From contig NZ_JADKYT010000001.1 of NCBI RefSeq assembly GCF_015354445.1, forward strand, positions 124,001 to 188,000: a stretch of DNA of 64,000 nt. The letters are read 5' to 3'. Position 1 is the first letter of the stretch; each line of letters starts with the position of its first letter. The notes under the pieces are model-generated. The model saw only the letters and a list, made by a program, of their open reading frames with translations. It did no database searches and was not told the origin of the DNA. The position numbers and the translations under genes were made by a program. This document shows positions 12,131 to 20,583 of the stretch, in pieces. This DNA comes from Methylophilus sp. QUAN (GTDB taxonomy: Bacteria > Pseudomonadota > Gammaproteobacteria > Burkholderiales > Methylophilaceae).

Positions 12131-12156
12131 AAAAAAGCGCCCGAGGGCGCTTTTTT
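12131..12156 (+). terminator. Rho-independent terminator after gyrB
   Basis: A/T-flanked hairpin with arms AAAAAAGCGCC and GGCGCTTTTTT around loop CGAG, followed by more T/A. It lies 24 bp after the gyrB stop. Confidence 0.9.
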
Positions 12157-12181
12157 ATTACTCACTTTAAAGCTTAAAAAC

Positions 12182-13072
12182 ATGCAAGACTCAAACCCGC
12201 GCTTCAATCATGCCACGCTAGTCGGTTGTTGCGCCGTGCTGATGTGGAGCGTGACTGTCGGCTTATTCAGGAGTGTGGCTGAAATTTTTGGCCCGATAGC
12301 GGGTGCGGCCATGATTTTTAGCGTTGCCGGGTTATTTGCCAATACGATTATCGGCGCGCCTAAGCTCAAAACGTTCCCCAGGCTATATCTATGGGTAGGC
12401 GGCGGCCTGTTCGTGCTCTACGAGGTCCTGCTGGCGCTTTCTATCGGCACTGCGACTGACAGATGGCAGGTACTTGAGCTGGGGATGATCAATTACCTGT
12501 GGCCCAGCCTGACCATTTTGTTTGCAGTGATAGCTCGTCAGCAACGCGGTCACTGGTTATTGCTACCGGCCATGGCGCTTTGTTTATTGGGTATTGCTTG
12601 GGTGATGAAAGGCGAAGGTGCCTGGTCACCCGCCACCTTCTTGCATAATGTCCAGCGTAATCCCATCGGCTATGGCATGGCATTGTTAGCTGCCATCATC
12701 TGGGCGGTGTATTCGGTATTTACCCGCCGCTTTGGCAAAGGTATCAACGGTGTGCCGCTATTTCTCGTCACCACGGCTGCGGTGCTATGGCTTGCTTACG
12801 GGCTTAGTGACGAAGTGACTTTGGTATTCAATCTGGCCGGGTTACTCCAGGTCTGTGTCATGGGCACGCTGATGGCCACCGCCTATTCGTGCTGGAACTA
12901 CAGCATTCAGCACGGCAACCTGGCACTACTGGCAACGATGTCGTATTTCACCCCAGTATTATCGGTGTTACTGGCCTGCCTATGGTTAGGTGTCGCACCA
13001 GGCGCCGGATTTATGTACGGCGTGGGTTTGGTCACGCTGGGCTCATTACTCAGTGGCCGGGCCAGCCAGTAG
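12182..13072 (+). CDS. yddG: YddG-like aromatic amino acid exporter (EamA/DMT family)
   Basis: Ten-helix inner-membrane transporter of the drug/metabolite family, 296 residues. I recognise the E. coli YddG pattern: VLMWSVTVGLFRSVAE near the start, GMINYLWPSLTILFAV around residue 105, and GNLALLATMSYFTPVLSVLLA near the end. YddG exports aromatic amino acids and some other solutes; substrate here is inferred from the family. It begins 25 bp beyond the gyrB terminator without an obvious strong ribosome site and converges on the downstream hydrolase gene. Confidence 0.85.
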   Translation: MQDSNPRFNHATLVGCCAVLMWSVTVGLFRSVAEIFGPIAGAAMIFSVAGLFANTIIGAPKLKTFPRLYLWVGGGLFVLYEVLLALSIGTATDRWQVLELGMINYLWPSLTILFAVIARQQRGHWLLLPAMALCLLGIAWVMKGEGAWSPATFLHNVQRNPIGYGMALLAAIIWAVYSVFTRRFGKGINGVPLFLVTTAAVLWLAYGLSDEVTLVFNLAGLLQVCVMGTLMATAYSCWNYSIQHGNLALLATMSYFTPVLSVLLACLWLGVAPGAGFMYGVGLVTLGSLLSGRASQ

Positions 13073-13073
13073 T

Positions 13074-13841
13074 TCATGGTGACGACCCGGTAAATTGCCT
13101 GATTAACTGGCAAAGCGTGTCAAAAGCCGGGTGCTGCTGGTTGCTTACATTAAAAGCGCTGTCTTGCAGTCTTTGTACTTGTACCGGTACGCCCGCGAGC
13201 AGCAGTTTCGTGGCATAGGTTTCGGCTTCATCCCTGAGCGGGTTGCTGTCACTGCTGATGATCATCGCAGGGACCAGTCCGCCCAGCCGACAGGAATTCA
13301 CTGGTGACACATACGGGTGCAAGGCATTACTCGCCACCTGCGTATAATCTGCCCAGGCCCGGCGGCACGCGCTATCTGCCACGGCTGTCAGTGACTTTGA
13401 GGTTTGTAGCGCGTCCAGCATGGGGTTGATCAGTATTTGCCCCTGAAGCGTGTTGCGGCAATTCAGGCCACGGTCGCGGAACAACATGGACACCACCGCA
13501 GCCAGGTTACCGCCAGCTTGCTCCCCGCCAACAAATATCCTTTTGGCATCTGCACCTATTGTTTTTGCGTGTGCGCACACCCACGCCAGCGCTTGGTAGG
13601 CGACCTCTATGGTGTCAGGAAACTGCATGGCAGGCGCCAAGGGATAAGCCACACACACCACTACCATGTGTTCAGAGAGTGCATGGGCCAAATCATATGC
13701 CGTTTCAATACTGCCGCAGTTAAACAAGCCGCCATGAAAATAAATCAGGGCAGCTTGCCTGCTTTTGGCATCGCCTTTGCCAAATACCTGCAAAGTAATT
13801 GGTGCGGCACTGGCCGGATATTCAAAGCTTGTGGTCCACAT
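13074..13841 (-). CDS. Alpha/beta-hydrolase of the HSL/acetyl-hydrolase type with degenerate catalytic residues
   Basis: 255-residue alpha/beta-hydrolase-fold protein. The oxyanion-hole motif is present (YFHGGLF, about residue 34), but the nucleophile elbow normally reading GDSAGG is GEQAGG, so the catalytic Ser is replaced by Gln. The acid segment NPLRDEAE is retained, while the position that normally carries the HGF histidine reads DSAFNV. It therefore looks like a non-hydrolytic pseudoenzyme, perhaps binding a ligand, or an inactivated gene. The reading frame is intact, against simple decay. It is the last gene of a leftward SDR-GST-hydrolase group, 3 bp after the GST. Confidence 0.75.
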   Translation of the reverse strand: MWTTSFEYPASAAPITLQVFGKGDAKSRQAALIYFHGGLFNCGSIETAYDLAHALSEHMVVVCVAYPLAPAMQFPDTIEVAYQALAWVCAHAKTIGADAKRIFVGGEQAGGNLAAVVSMLFRDRGLNCRNTLQGQILINPMLDALQTSKSLTAVADSACRRAWADYTQVASNALHPYVSPVNSCRLGGLVPAMIISSDSNPLRDEAETYATKLLLAGVPVQVQRLQDSAFNVSNQQHPAFDTLCQLIRQFTGSSP

Positions 13842-13844
13842 GGT

Positions 13845-14480
13845 TTAAAGTGTGGGCACCGCCATGCCCAGCTTCACTGCAGGGCGTTCGCCTATGCGCT
13901 TCAGCCAGCGTTGCAACGCCGGTTTAGTGTCAAACGAGCCTTTCAATGCCTCTTTAAAATAGACCGTGGCTGCTTGCACCCAAGGGTAACAGGCGATATC
14001 GGCGATGGAGTATTCTTCACCTGCCAGGTAAGCATGGCTTGCTAACTGCTTCTCCATCACGCTGAATAGCCTTTCTGCTTCTTCGATAAAGCGTGCGATG
14101 GCTAATGGCGATTTTTCCTGGCTACGCACCGCGAAAAAACCGAGCTGGCCCAGCATGGGCCCCAGCGCACTGGTTTGCCAGTGCAACCATTCCAGGGCGT
14201 TATAGCGCGCCTGCCCATGCGGTGCCAGAAACTGGCCGTACTTTTCGGCCAGGTAGGTCAAAATAGCGCCGCTCTCAAAAATCACGACCGGGTCACGATC
14301 TGGTTCGGTATCGATGATGGCCGGAATCTTGTTGTTAGGCGAAATCGCACTGAAGTGTGCAGAAAACTGCTCCAGCTTGCCCAGATCAACCGGGCTCACC
14401 GCATAGTCAAGTCCTAACTCCTCCAGCAGGATGGAGATCTTTCGACCATTTGGTGTGGCCCATGTGTATAAGTTGATCAT
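13845..14480 (-). CDS. Glutathione S-transferase family protein (YfcG/YghU type)
   Basis: 211-residue cytosolic GST-fold protein. The N-terminal thioredoxin-like domain starts MINLYTWATPNGRKISILLEE with the Thr/Asn pair used by the nu-class/YfcG group in place of a catalytic Tyr or Cys. It continues with NNKIPAI and the glutathione-binding IFESGAILTYLAEKYG. The C-terminal helical domain has the conserved YSIADIACYPW. Family members are disulphide-bond reductases or glutathione transferases acting on reactive electrophiles. It lies in one group with the SDR and the degenerate hydrolase, downstream of a divergent LysR gene. Confidence 0.88.
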   Translation of the reverse strand: MINLYTWATPNGRKISILLEELGLDYAVSPVDLGKLEQFSAHFSAISPNNKIPAIIDTEPDRDPVVIFESGAILTYLAEKYGQFLAPHGQARYNALEWLHWQTSALGPMLGQLGFFAVRSQEKSPLAIARFIEEAERLFSVMEKQLASHAYLAGEEYSIADIACYPWVQAATVYFKEALKGSFDTKPALQRWLKRIGERPAVKLGMAVPTL

Positions 14481-14497
14481 CTGTTTGCTCTCTAAAA

Positions 14498-15247
14498 TTA
14501 ACGCAAGCCACCGCCTACCAGCAATTGCTCGCCAGTCAGCCAGTAAGAGTCTTCAGAGGCTAAAAAGGCCGCCACTGACGCAATATCATTCGGCTGGCCA
14601 GTGCGCCCCAGCGGTGTTTGTGCCACATAGCCACTCTCCATCTCTGAGCCAATCACGCCCGCCGTCTGTGTGCCTTCCGTGGCAACCAGGCCAGGGTTCA
14701 AGGCATTGACGCGAATCTTGCGTGGGCCCAGTTCTTTGGATAACGAACCGGTGATGGCATCTACCGCGCCTTTAGTGGCGGTGTATACCGCCGCGCCAGG
14801 AGGCGTTAAACGGCTGACCACAGAACCAATGTTGATAATGCTGCCACCTTCAGGCAGATATTTAACCGCCGCTTGCGTGGTGAGCAACAAGCCCAGCACG
14901 TTGATGTTGAATTGTTTGTGGAAGTGTTCAGGGGTGATTTCTTCGATGCTACCGAATTCATAAATTCCGGAGTTGTTGACCAAAATATCCAGCTTGCCAA
15001 AGTTGCTAATCGCCGCTTCGACAATCGCCTGTGCGTCTGCCGCTTCACTCACATTGCCACCCACGGCCACCGCCTTGCCACCCGCGGCTGTAATATCAGC
15101 CACCACTTTGTCGGCACCGGCCTTGCTGGATAAGTAATTGACGACAACGGCTGCGCCATCACGGGCAAAACGTTTAGCGATTTCAGCACCGATGCCTTTA
15201 GATGCACCAGTCACCACGGCTACTTTACCTTCAAGTTTCTTGCTCAT
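14498..15247 (-). CDS. Short-chain dehydrogenase/reductase
   Basis: NAD(P)H-dependent oxidoreductase of the classical SDR family, 249 residues. The cofactor motif TGASKGIG lies near residue 14, NNSG near 90, the catalytic Ser in NIGSVVS and the YTATK motif follow, and the C terminus ends LLVGGGLR. It resembles FabG/glucose-dehydrogenase-like SDRs, but the substrate cannot be told from sequence. First gene of the leftward group, with a 137-bp gap to the divergent LysR gene, which may control it. Confidence 0.9.
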   Translation of the reverse strand: MSKKLEGKVAVVTGASKGIGAEIAKRFARDGAAVVVNYLSSKAGADKVVADITAAGGKAVAVGGNVSEAADAQAIVEAAISNFGKLDILVNNSGIYEFGSIEEITPEHFHKQFNINVLGLLLTTQAAVKYLPEGGSIINIGSVVSRLTPPGAAVYTATKGAVDAITGSLSKELGPRKIRVNALNPGLVATEGTQTAGVIGSEMESGYVAQTPLGRTGQPNDIASVAAFLASEDSYWLTGEQLLVGGGLR

Positions 15248-15384
15248 AAAAATCTCCTAAATAAAAAGTAATGAAGTTGTTTGAAACTGGTGACCACTAT
15301 AAATAAATAAAAAATACAGATAAATCACCTAAATATGCAATCACTGTGCTAATTTATTGGACAATAAGATTGAAAAGGGAGTGT

Positions 15385-16299
15385 ATGGACCGCTTTGACT
15401 CCATGCTGGCGTTCACGCGAGTGGTAGAGCTGGAGAGCTTTACCAAAGCCGCCATGTCACTCAATTTGCCCAAAACTACCGTCTCGGCCCAGGTGCTGGC
15501 GCTGGAAAAACGTTTGCGCGTGAAGTTGCTGCATCGCACCACGCGCCGTATCAGCGTCACCACCGATGGCGCCGCCTATTACGAACGCGCCATCAGATTA
15601 TTAAACGAGCTAGAAGAAACCGAAGCCGCCCTCAACCAGGCCACGGCCAGTGCAAAAGGGCGCCTGCGTGTAAATGTGCCCACGCCATTGGGGCGGTTAG
15701 TGATTATTCCGGCGCTGCCAGACTTTTTTAAAAAATACCCGGAGATACAACTCGAAATCGGCTGTGACGACAGGCCAATTGATTTGCTCGAAGAAGGCGT
15801 CGATTGCGTGATCCGCATCGGCAATTTGCTCGATTCCAGCCTGGTCGCCCGCCGTGTAGGCACCATGCAGTTTTTGCTCGTCGCCTCGCCAGACTACTTA
15901 AAAACCCACGGCACACCACAAACCCCAGACGACCTGCAACGCCACCAGGCTGTGCACTTCTTTTCCTCCAAAACCGGCAAAGTGCGCAACTTTATTCTTG
16001 AGCAAGATGGCGAAGTGCAGGAAATCCCCACCATACGTAAACTGGCCATTAATAATGGCGACGCAATTGTCGCCGCCGCGCTGGCAGGCATAGGCATCTG
16101 CCAGTTGCCCACGTTTATGGTACAAGGCTATTTAACAGAGGGTAAGTTAGATAAAGTGTTGGGCGACAACCCGGCAGGGAGTTTGCCGATTAACGCGCTC
16201 TATCCGCAAAACCGGCATTTATCCTCAAAAGTTCGGGCGTTTATTGAATGGGTGGCAGAGTTGTTTGCTGAGTGCGAGTTGCTGCAAAAGGTTGGCTAA
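15385..16299 (+). CDS. LysR-family transcriptional regulator
   Basis: 304-residue LysR regulator. The N-terminal winged helix-turn-helix reads FTKAAMSLNLPKTTVSAQV, the linker helix follows, and a periplasmic-binding-like effector domain occupies about 90-300 (GRLRVNVPTPLG, DCVIRIGNLLDSSLVARR). The start at 15385 is chosen because AAGGGAG lies 5 bp upstream; the frame runs 13 codons further up without a ribosome site. Divergence from the SDR-GST-hydrolase genes suggests it regulates them, the usual LysR arrangement. Confidence 0.92.
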   Translation: MDRFDSMLAFTRVVELESFTKAAMSLNLPKTTVSAQVLALEKRLRVKLLHRTTRRISVTTDGAAYYERAIRLLNELEETEAALNQATASAKGRLRVNVPTPLGRLVIIPALPDFFKKYPEIQLEIGCDDRPIDLLEEGVDCVIRIGNLLDSSLVARRVGTMQFLLVASPDYLKTHGTPQTPDDLQRHQAVHFFSSKTGKVRNFILEQDGEVQEIPTIRKLAINNGDAIVAAALAGIGICQLPTFMVQGYLTEGKLDKVLGDNPAGSLPINALYPQNRHLSSKVRAFIEWVAELFAECELLQKVG

Positions 16300-16361
16300 A
16301 AAATTATTCTGGAATAATCTAGTTAAAAATATAATCGTCAACATAATTAAGAACAAACTCT

Positions 16362-18743
16362 ATGATTGTTTATTCCGCTACTAAAAGAGAGTTTCTTGAT
16401 GATGTCAGATCCAACAGAATTGCTGAAATCATCGAATCCGAGGTTTTAAGAAAACTCAATCGAAACTCACCAAGAAACGAAAAGCTTTCCTGGGAAAACT
16501 CCCTTCAGTATATGTCGCAGATTCTTTGGGATGAGGATATTCCTCCATCATCTCGGGTAGCGATTGAATATAACTTACCGATGACAAATCGGCGGGTGGA
16601 TTTTATTCTTACTGGTAAGGATCAGGAGCACAATGACACCGCTATTATTGTCGAGCTTAAGCAGTGGCAAGAGGTTGAGAAAACAAATAAAGACGCTATC
16701 GTTAAAACATGGTTGCAGCGTGGCGAAGTAGAAACAAACCATCCCTCATATCAGGCGTGGTCATATGCTGCACTTATTGAAGATTATAACGAAACGGTTC
16801 GAAAAGAGTCCATTCGCTTGCAGCCTTGTGCTTATCTGCATAACCTAAAATCTAGATCGGTTATAGACGATCCTTTTTATGCAAGTCATACAGAAAAAGC
16901 TCCAGTATTTGTATCGCAAGACGCTATTAAGCTTTCCGAGTTTCTAAAGCAGCATGTGAAGTACGGTGATAGTAACAACGTCATGTATCGGATCGAACAT
17001 GGTGTTATCAAACCATCAAAGAATTTGGCTGATGCTTTAGCTTCGATGTTGTCGGGTAACTCAGAGTTTTTGATGATTGATGAGCAAAAGTTGGTCTATG
17101 AAACTGCTCTGGATTTAGCGCACAAAGCTCAGCATGGTAAGAAACAAACGTTGATAGTAAAAGGCGGGCCAGGCACAGGTAAATCCGTGGTTGCTATCAA
17201 TCTATTAGGCGAGCTCACAAATCGCGAAATGCTCGTGCAGTATGTTTCGAAAAATGCAGCGCCTCGAGCAGTGTTTAAGGAAAAGCTAACAGGTTCTAAA
17301 AAGAAAACTCACATTGACCAAATGTTTAAAGGGTCTGGCGCTTATATCGAAGTTGAGCCTAATCAGTTTGGAGCTTTAATTGTTGATGAGGCTCACCGAC
17401 TGAATGAGAAATCTGGTCTTTACAGCAATCTTGGCGAAAACCAAATTAAAGAGCTGATAGCGGCATCAAGGTTTAATGTCTTTTTTATTGATGAAGCTCA
17501 ACGAGTTACTTTAAGTGATATTGGAACTATCAATGAAATTACGCTTTGGGCAGACAAGCTTGGTTCCACGGTTACCGAGTTAGAACTAGTTTCACAATTT
17601 AGATGTAATGGTTCCGATGGTTATCTGGCATGGGTGGATAACAGCTTACAAATTCGCGAAACCGCTAATCCCACCCTTGAAGATATTGATTACGATGTCA
17701 AAATATTTGATGACCCGAATCAATTAAGAGCCGCCATAGTTGAGAAAAACAGAGTTTCAAATAAAGCGCGCTTAGTAGCCGGATATTGCTGGGATTGGGC
17801 TAGCAAAAAAGATAAATCAGCCTTCGATATCATTATCTCTGAGTTTAGTTTCAAAGCTCGATGGAATTTAGATGAAGATGGAAGTTTGTGGCTGATAGCT
17901 GCTCATTCAGTAGAGCAGATTGGATGCATCCACACCTGTCAGGGATTAGAGCTTGATTATGTCGGTGTGATTATTGGCGATGACTTTGTCATCCGTGATG
18001 GTGTTGCAATCACAGATGCCGGAAAACGTTCTTCAAACGATAAATCAATACGTGGCTATAAGACACTATTAAAAAATGAACCCTACAAAGCCAAACAACT
18101 AACTGGCGAAATTATCAAGAATACCTATCGAACATTAATGACTCGAGGGCAAAAGGGTTGTTATATCTTTTGTACCGACGAAGAAACAAGAAACTACTTT
18201 AAAAAGGTAGTAAGTTGCCAAGAGCAAGTCATAAATGATGTGACTACTGAGTATTCCGGTTTGGATTTAAACGTGGTTTCATTTGAGCAAGCAAAACCAT
18301 ATAAAACGCATGTACCAATTTACGATTTAAAAGCTGCGGCTGGTGGCTTTAGTGATTTTCAAATGATGGAAGAATATCAGTGGGTTGAATTACCTAGCCA
18401 TATCAACGTCAGCGAAGGCATGTTCGTGATGCAGGTTGTTGGCGAGTCAATGAATCGTCGTATACCTAATGGATCATGGTGTTTATTTAAAGCTAATCCA
18501 GGCGGTACTCGCAATGGAAAAATTGTGCTTGTTCAGCATCGTGAAATTGAGGACCCTGATCACGGAGGCGAATACACAGTAAAGGTTTATAGCAGCCAAA
18601 AAACTTTTGTTGAAGATATCCCAAAAAACACAAAGATTGTCTTAAAACCAGACACTTCTGCATATGGATATAAGCCAATTGTTTTTGAAAATGATAATGA
18701 AAGTTTAGTCGTACTTGGTGAGTTTCTAACTGTTATTAATTGA
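16362..18743 (+). CDS. Nuclease-helicase-S24 peptidase fusion (DUF2075-type helicase)
   Basis: 793-residue multidomain protein. Residues 1-160 look like a PD-(D/E)XK nuclease: Asp80 in RRVDFIL and Glu98-Leu-Lys100 in IIVELKQW. Residues 240-615 form a superfamily 1 helicase of the DUF2075 type: Walker A GGPGTGKS (268-275), VDEAH (341-345), FFIDEAQ (375-380), SQFRCNG (411-417), HTCQGLELDYVGV (524-536) and NTYRTLMTRGQKG (587-599). Residues 650-793 form a LexA/UmuD-like S24 peptidase: candidate cleavage site Ala660-Gly661 in LKAAAGG, nucleophile Ser696 in VVGESM, and general-base Lys741 in YTVKVY. The mix suggests a nucleic-acid-sensing defence or repair factor whose activity may be released by self-cleavage; that role is inferred. 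It is A/T-richer than its neighbours, indicating transfer. Confidence 0.82.
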   Translation: MIVYSATKREFLDDVRSNRIAEIIESEVLRKLNRNSPRNEKLSWENSLQYMSQILWDEDIPPSSRVAIEYNLPMTNRRVDFILTGKDQEHNDTAIIVELKQWQEVEKTNKDAIVKTWLQRGEVETNHPSYQAWSYAALIEDYNETVRKESIRLQPCAYLHNLKSRSVIDDPFYASHTEKAPVFVSQDAIKLSEFLKQHVKYGDSNNVMYRIEHGVIKPSKNLADALASMLSGNSEFLMIDEQKLVYETALDLAHKAQHGKKQTLIVKGGPGTGKSVVAINLLGELTNREMLVQYVSKNAAPRAVFKEKLTGSKKKTHIDQMFKGSGAYIEVEPNQFGALIVDEAHRLNEKSGLYSNLGENQIKELIAASRFNVFFIDEAQRVTLSDIGTINEITLWADKLGSTVTELELVSQFRCNGSDGYLAWVDNSLQIRETANPTLEDIDYDVKIFDDPNQLRAAIVEKNRVSNKARLVAGYCWDWASKKDKSAFDIIISEFSFKARWNLDEDGSLWLIAAHSVEQIGCIHTCQGLELDYVGVIIGDDFVIRDGVAITDAGKRSSNDKSIRGYKTLLKNEPYKAKQLTGEIIKNTYRTLMTRGQKGCYIFCTDEETRNYFKKVVSCQEQVINDVTTEYSGLDLNVVSFEQAKPYKTHVPIYDLKAAAGGFSDFQMMEEYQWVELPSHINVSEGMFVMQVVGESMNRRIPNGSWCLFKANPGGTRNGKIVLVQHREIEDPDHGGEYTVKVYSSQKTFVEDIPKNTKIVLKPDTSAYGYKPIVFENDNESLVVLGEFLTVIN

Positions 18744-18932
18744 AGGGGTAAAAATGTGTACTTCACAATATTTAGTATTCCCTAGCTTGAAAGTATAACA
18801 AGTACAATTTAAGCTGCAGGGGACTCCGCGGCGCACAACACGAAGTCCAGCTGGTTAGCACACAGTCTCATCGGTATCCCTCTCGGAGTGAATAGTTACT
18901 CCGACTGTGATACTTCGCTTCTCGCAATGATC
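18744..18932. other. Intergenic stretch with a possible structured element
   Basis: A 189-bp gap between two convergent accessory genes. It is richer in G/C than the genes on both sides and contains a perfect hairpin CGGAGT / ACTCCG around the 8-base loop GAATAGTT (18884-18903). There is no poly-T tract and no open frame worth calling. It may be a residual non-coding RNA or mobile-element end; I do not recognise a known family. Confidence 0.35.
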
Positions 18933-20381
18933 CTATGAAGTCACTTCGTTAAGAATCCTTGTTAAAACATCCTCTTCTGGATTAGCTTGATCTGCAAGAA
19001 TCTTATCTAGCATTTCAATCAAATCCGCATCCATTAGTGGGATGATCAAACCTTGACCAGCACCGTAAGCATCTCGACACCGCTTAATCAAAGTGTCTCT
19101 GTCTTGAACGGTTCTACATATAAGCATTCCAAACTTGCCACGATTGACATGAAATCTGCTTATCAGTTGGTCGACTTCAGGATTTGCAACATCATTTCTA
19201 TAATTTTTACATTCAATCATGATGTAAGCACAAGGTATTTGATGGTGTGTTGATAGTCTCCAAAAAATTCCGCTTGATGCTGAATTGTCGAATGTAATGT
19301 CAATTCTTTTTCGCCCCTCATTAATTACTTTTTCAACCGTTAAACAAGTAAGTCTTGGATAAAAGAGCAGCTCAAGAATTGCGGCAACTGTTTTATGATA
19401 TATGGAGGCATTTTCGCTACCAACTCCCAGTGAGGCTAATTGTTCCTTTAAATGTCTTACTAAATCATTAACTTCAGTTCGTGAATCGAGCTCATTATTG
19501 CCTAATGACTGCATGCCTTTAGCCTGATATTGTCTGAAGCGAGCAAAGACTTCTCTATGACTTTGAGTAAACTGTGACAAGAAATCTTTATCAAGGGGTG
19601 CCTCTGCTTCTTTGATGCTTTCTTTAGTTACCCATCTCCTAACCTCCCCATTTCTGTTTCTTTTGCTTTGTACCAAAGCTGAGTTCAATCTTAGATGCTC
19701 GCTTTGTTTGAAGTTAAGGACAAAGTGCTGATGAAATTGTTGATGTGTATATCTTTTCGCATAAGAGACAATGGCCTTAGGAACCAATAGAATTTTTCTC
19801 TCTTGAATTACAAGCATTTCTGTATGAGTTTGCTCCCAACGTCGAGTTTGTCTGTTCCAATACTCACCAGACGCTACTCCATTCTGTAAAGGAAAGCTCC
19901 ACAATTTAGCTTGGCTTTGAGTGTATGCTATGAGCTGCTCTCGAATGATATTTGTTGTCATATCTGAAACCTTATCTTTATCGATATTTTCAACAAAAAT
20001 TCTAAAATCTTCTAAATGTTCAAGTAACCCAGTTTGCAATGCTCTGCTCTGGCGAATGCTTTCAAATATTGCATCAGCATTTTGAGAGCCAATGCCATTA
20101 CCCCTAGGTGTTCCAACAGATAACCCCAAACAAGTTTCATTAGGTTCATGTAGGTGATTGAATATCTCTCTTGCATTATTGATTTCACCTGCTTGCATCA
20201 AATCTATAAATGTTTGAAAAAAACTACCAATAGTTCTTGTAGCTTCTACACTGAATGAATCTGTCCGGTGACTAAGGAAGTATGGGTCAAGAAACAATCT
20301 TGTGTCTCGTTCAATGTCAATATCTATAAAATCCAGTTCGTATTGAGTTCTGTTGAGACCAAATATTTGGCTAATCTTCAT
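18933..20381 (-). CDS. PD-(D/E)XK (Mrr-like) restriction nuclease homologue
   Basis: 482-residue protein of no family I can name. The C-terminal third carries a convincing restriction-endonuclease core: Glu337 (AAILELLF), Asp361 (RKRIDITF), Glu390-Cys-Lys392 (IMIECKNY), then PEVDQLISRF, which fits the Mrr/Card-1-like motif with a Gln after the core. The N-terminal two thirds are helical and charged without recognisable motifs and may recognise a target or partner. The start at 20381 is supported by an excellent ribosome site (GGGAGGT, 7 bp upstream), so an upstream frame extension to 20414 is rejected. It is A/T-rich and convergent with the helicase fusion, so it is probably part of the same defence-like segment. 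Confidence 0.72.
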   Translation of the reverse strand: MKISQIFGLNRTQYELDFIDIDIERDTRLFLDPYFLSHRTDSFSVEATRTIGSFFQTFIDLMQAGEINNAREIFNHLHEPNETCLGLSVGTPRGNGIGSQNADAIFESIRQSRALQTGLLEHLEDFRIFVENIDKDKVSDMTTNIIREQLIAYTQSQAKLWSFPLQNGVASGEYWNRQTRRWEQTHTEMLVIQERKILLVPKAIVSYAKRYTHQQFHQHFVLNFKQSEHLRLNSALVQSKRNRNGEVRRWVTKESIKEAEAPLDKDFLSQFTQSHREVFARFRQYQAKGMQSLGNNELDSRTEVNDLVRHLKEQLASLGVGSENASIYHKTVAAILELLFYPRLTCLTVEKVINEGRKRIDITFDNSASSGIFWRLSTHHQIPCAYIMIECKNYRNDVANPEVDQLISRFHVNRGKFGMLICRTVQDRDTLIKRCRDAYGAGQGLIIPLMDADLIEMLDKILADQANPEEDVLTRILNEVTS

Positions 20382-20469
20382 TACTTTACCTCCCTGAAAT
20401 TTTTTAGCACCCAAAGTTAATTGAAATTGTTTTGAAGTTGGTTAAATCTAATAAAGAGCTTAAATAGAA

Positions 20470-20583
20470 TTACTTTCTATTGTTTTCACCTTCTATCAGT
20501 GCTTTTCTAAGCGTCTCAATTTGGGCTTTAATCCAGCTATCTTGCTGGTCAGTCATGGTGATGGTTTTGCGTACAGTTGCCAT
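20470..20583 (-). pseudogene. ParD-like antitoxin with an internal deletion
   Basis: A 37-codon frame starts MATVRKTITMTDQQDSWIKA, the classic N terminus of ParD ribbon-helix-helix antitoxins, then jumps straight to TLRKALIEGE, the typical C-terminal toxin-binding segment. The usual middle (the second helix region ending in IRRDQ, about 30-40 residues) is missing, as if deleted in frame. No ParE toxin gene follows. The remnant sits directly upstream of the PD-(D/E)XK gene. I read it as a decayed toxin-antitoxin module. Confidence 0.65.

Noticed and set aside
16303-16318. Palindrome ATTATTC-TG-GAATAAT after the LysR gene
   Set aside because: A/T-rich with a 2-base centre, too weak to call a terminator or operator on its own.
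18830-18932. Possible tRNA or tmRNA end
   Set aside because: Hairpin-rich, but no T-loop GTTCGA-type sequence, no acceptor stem and no CCA end.
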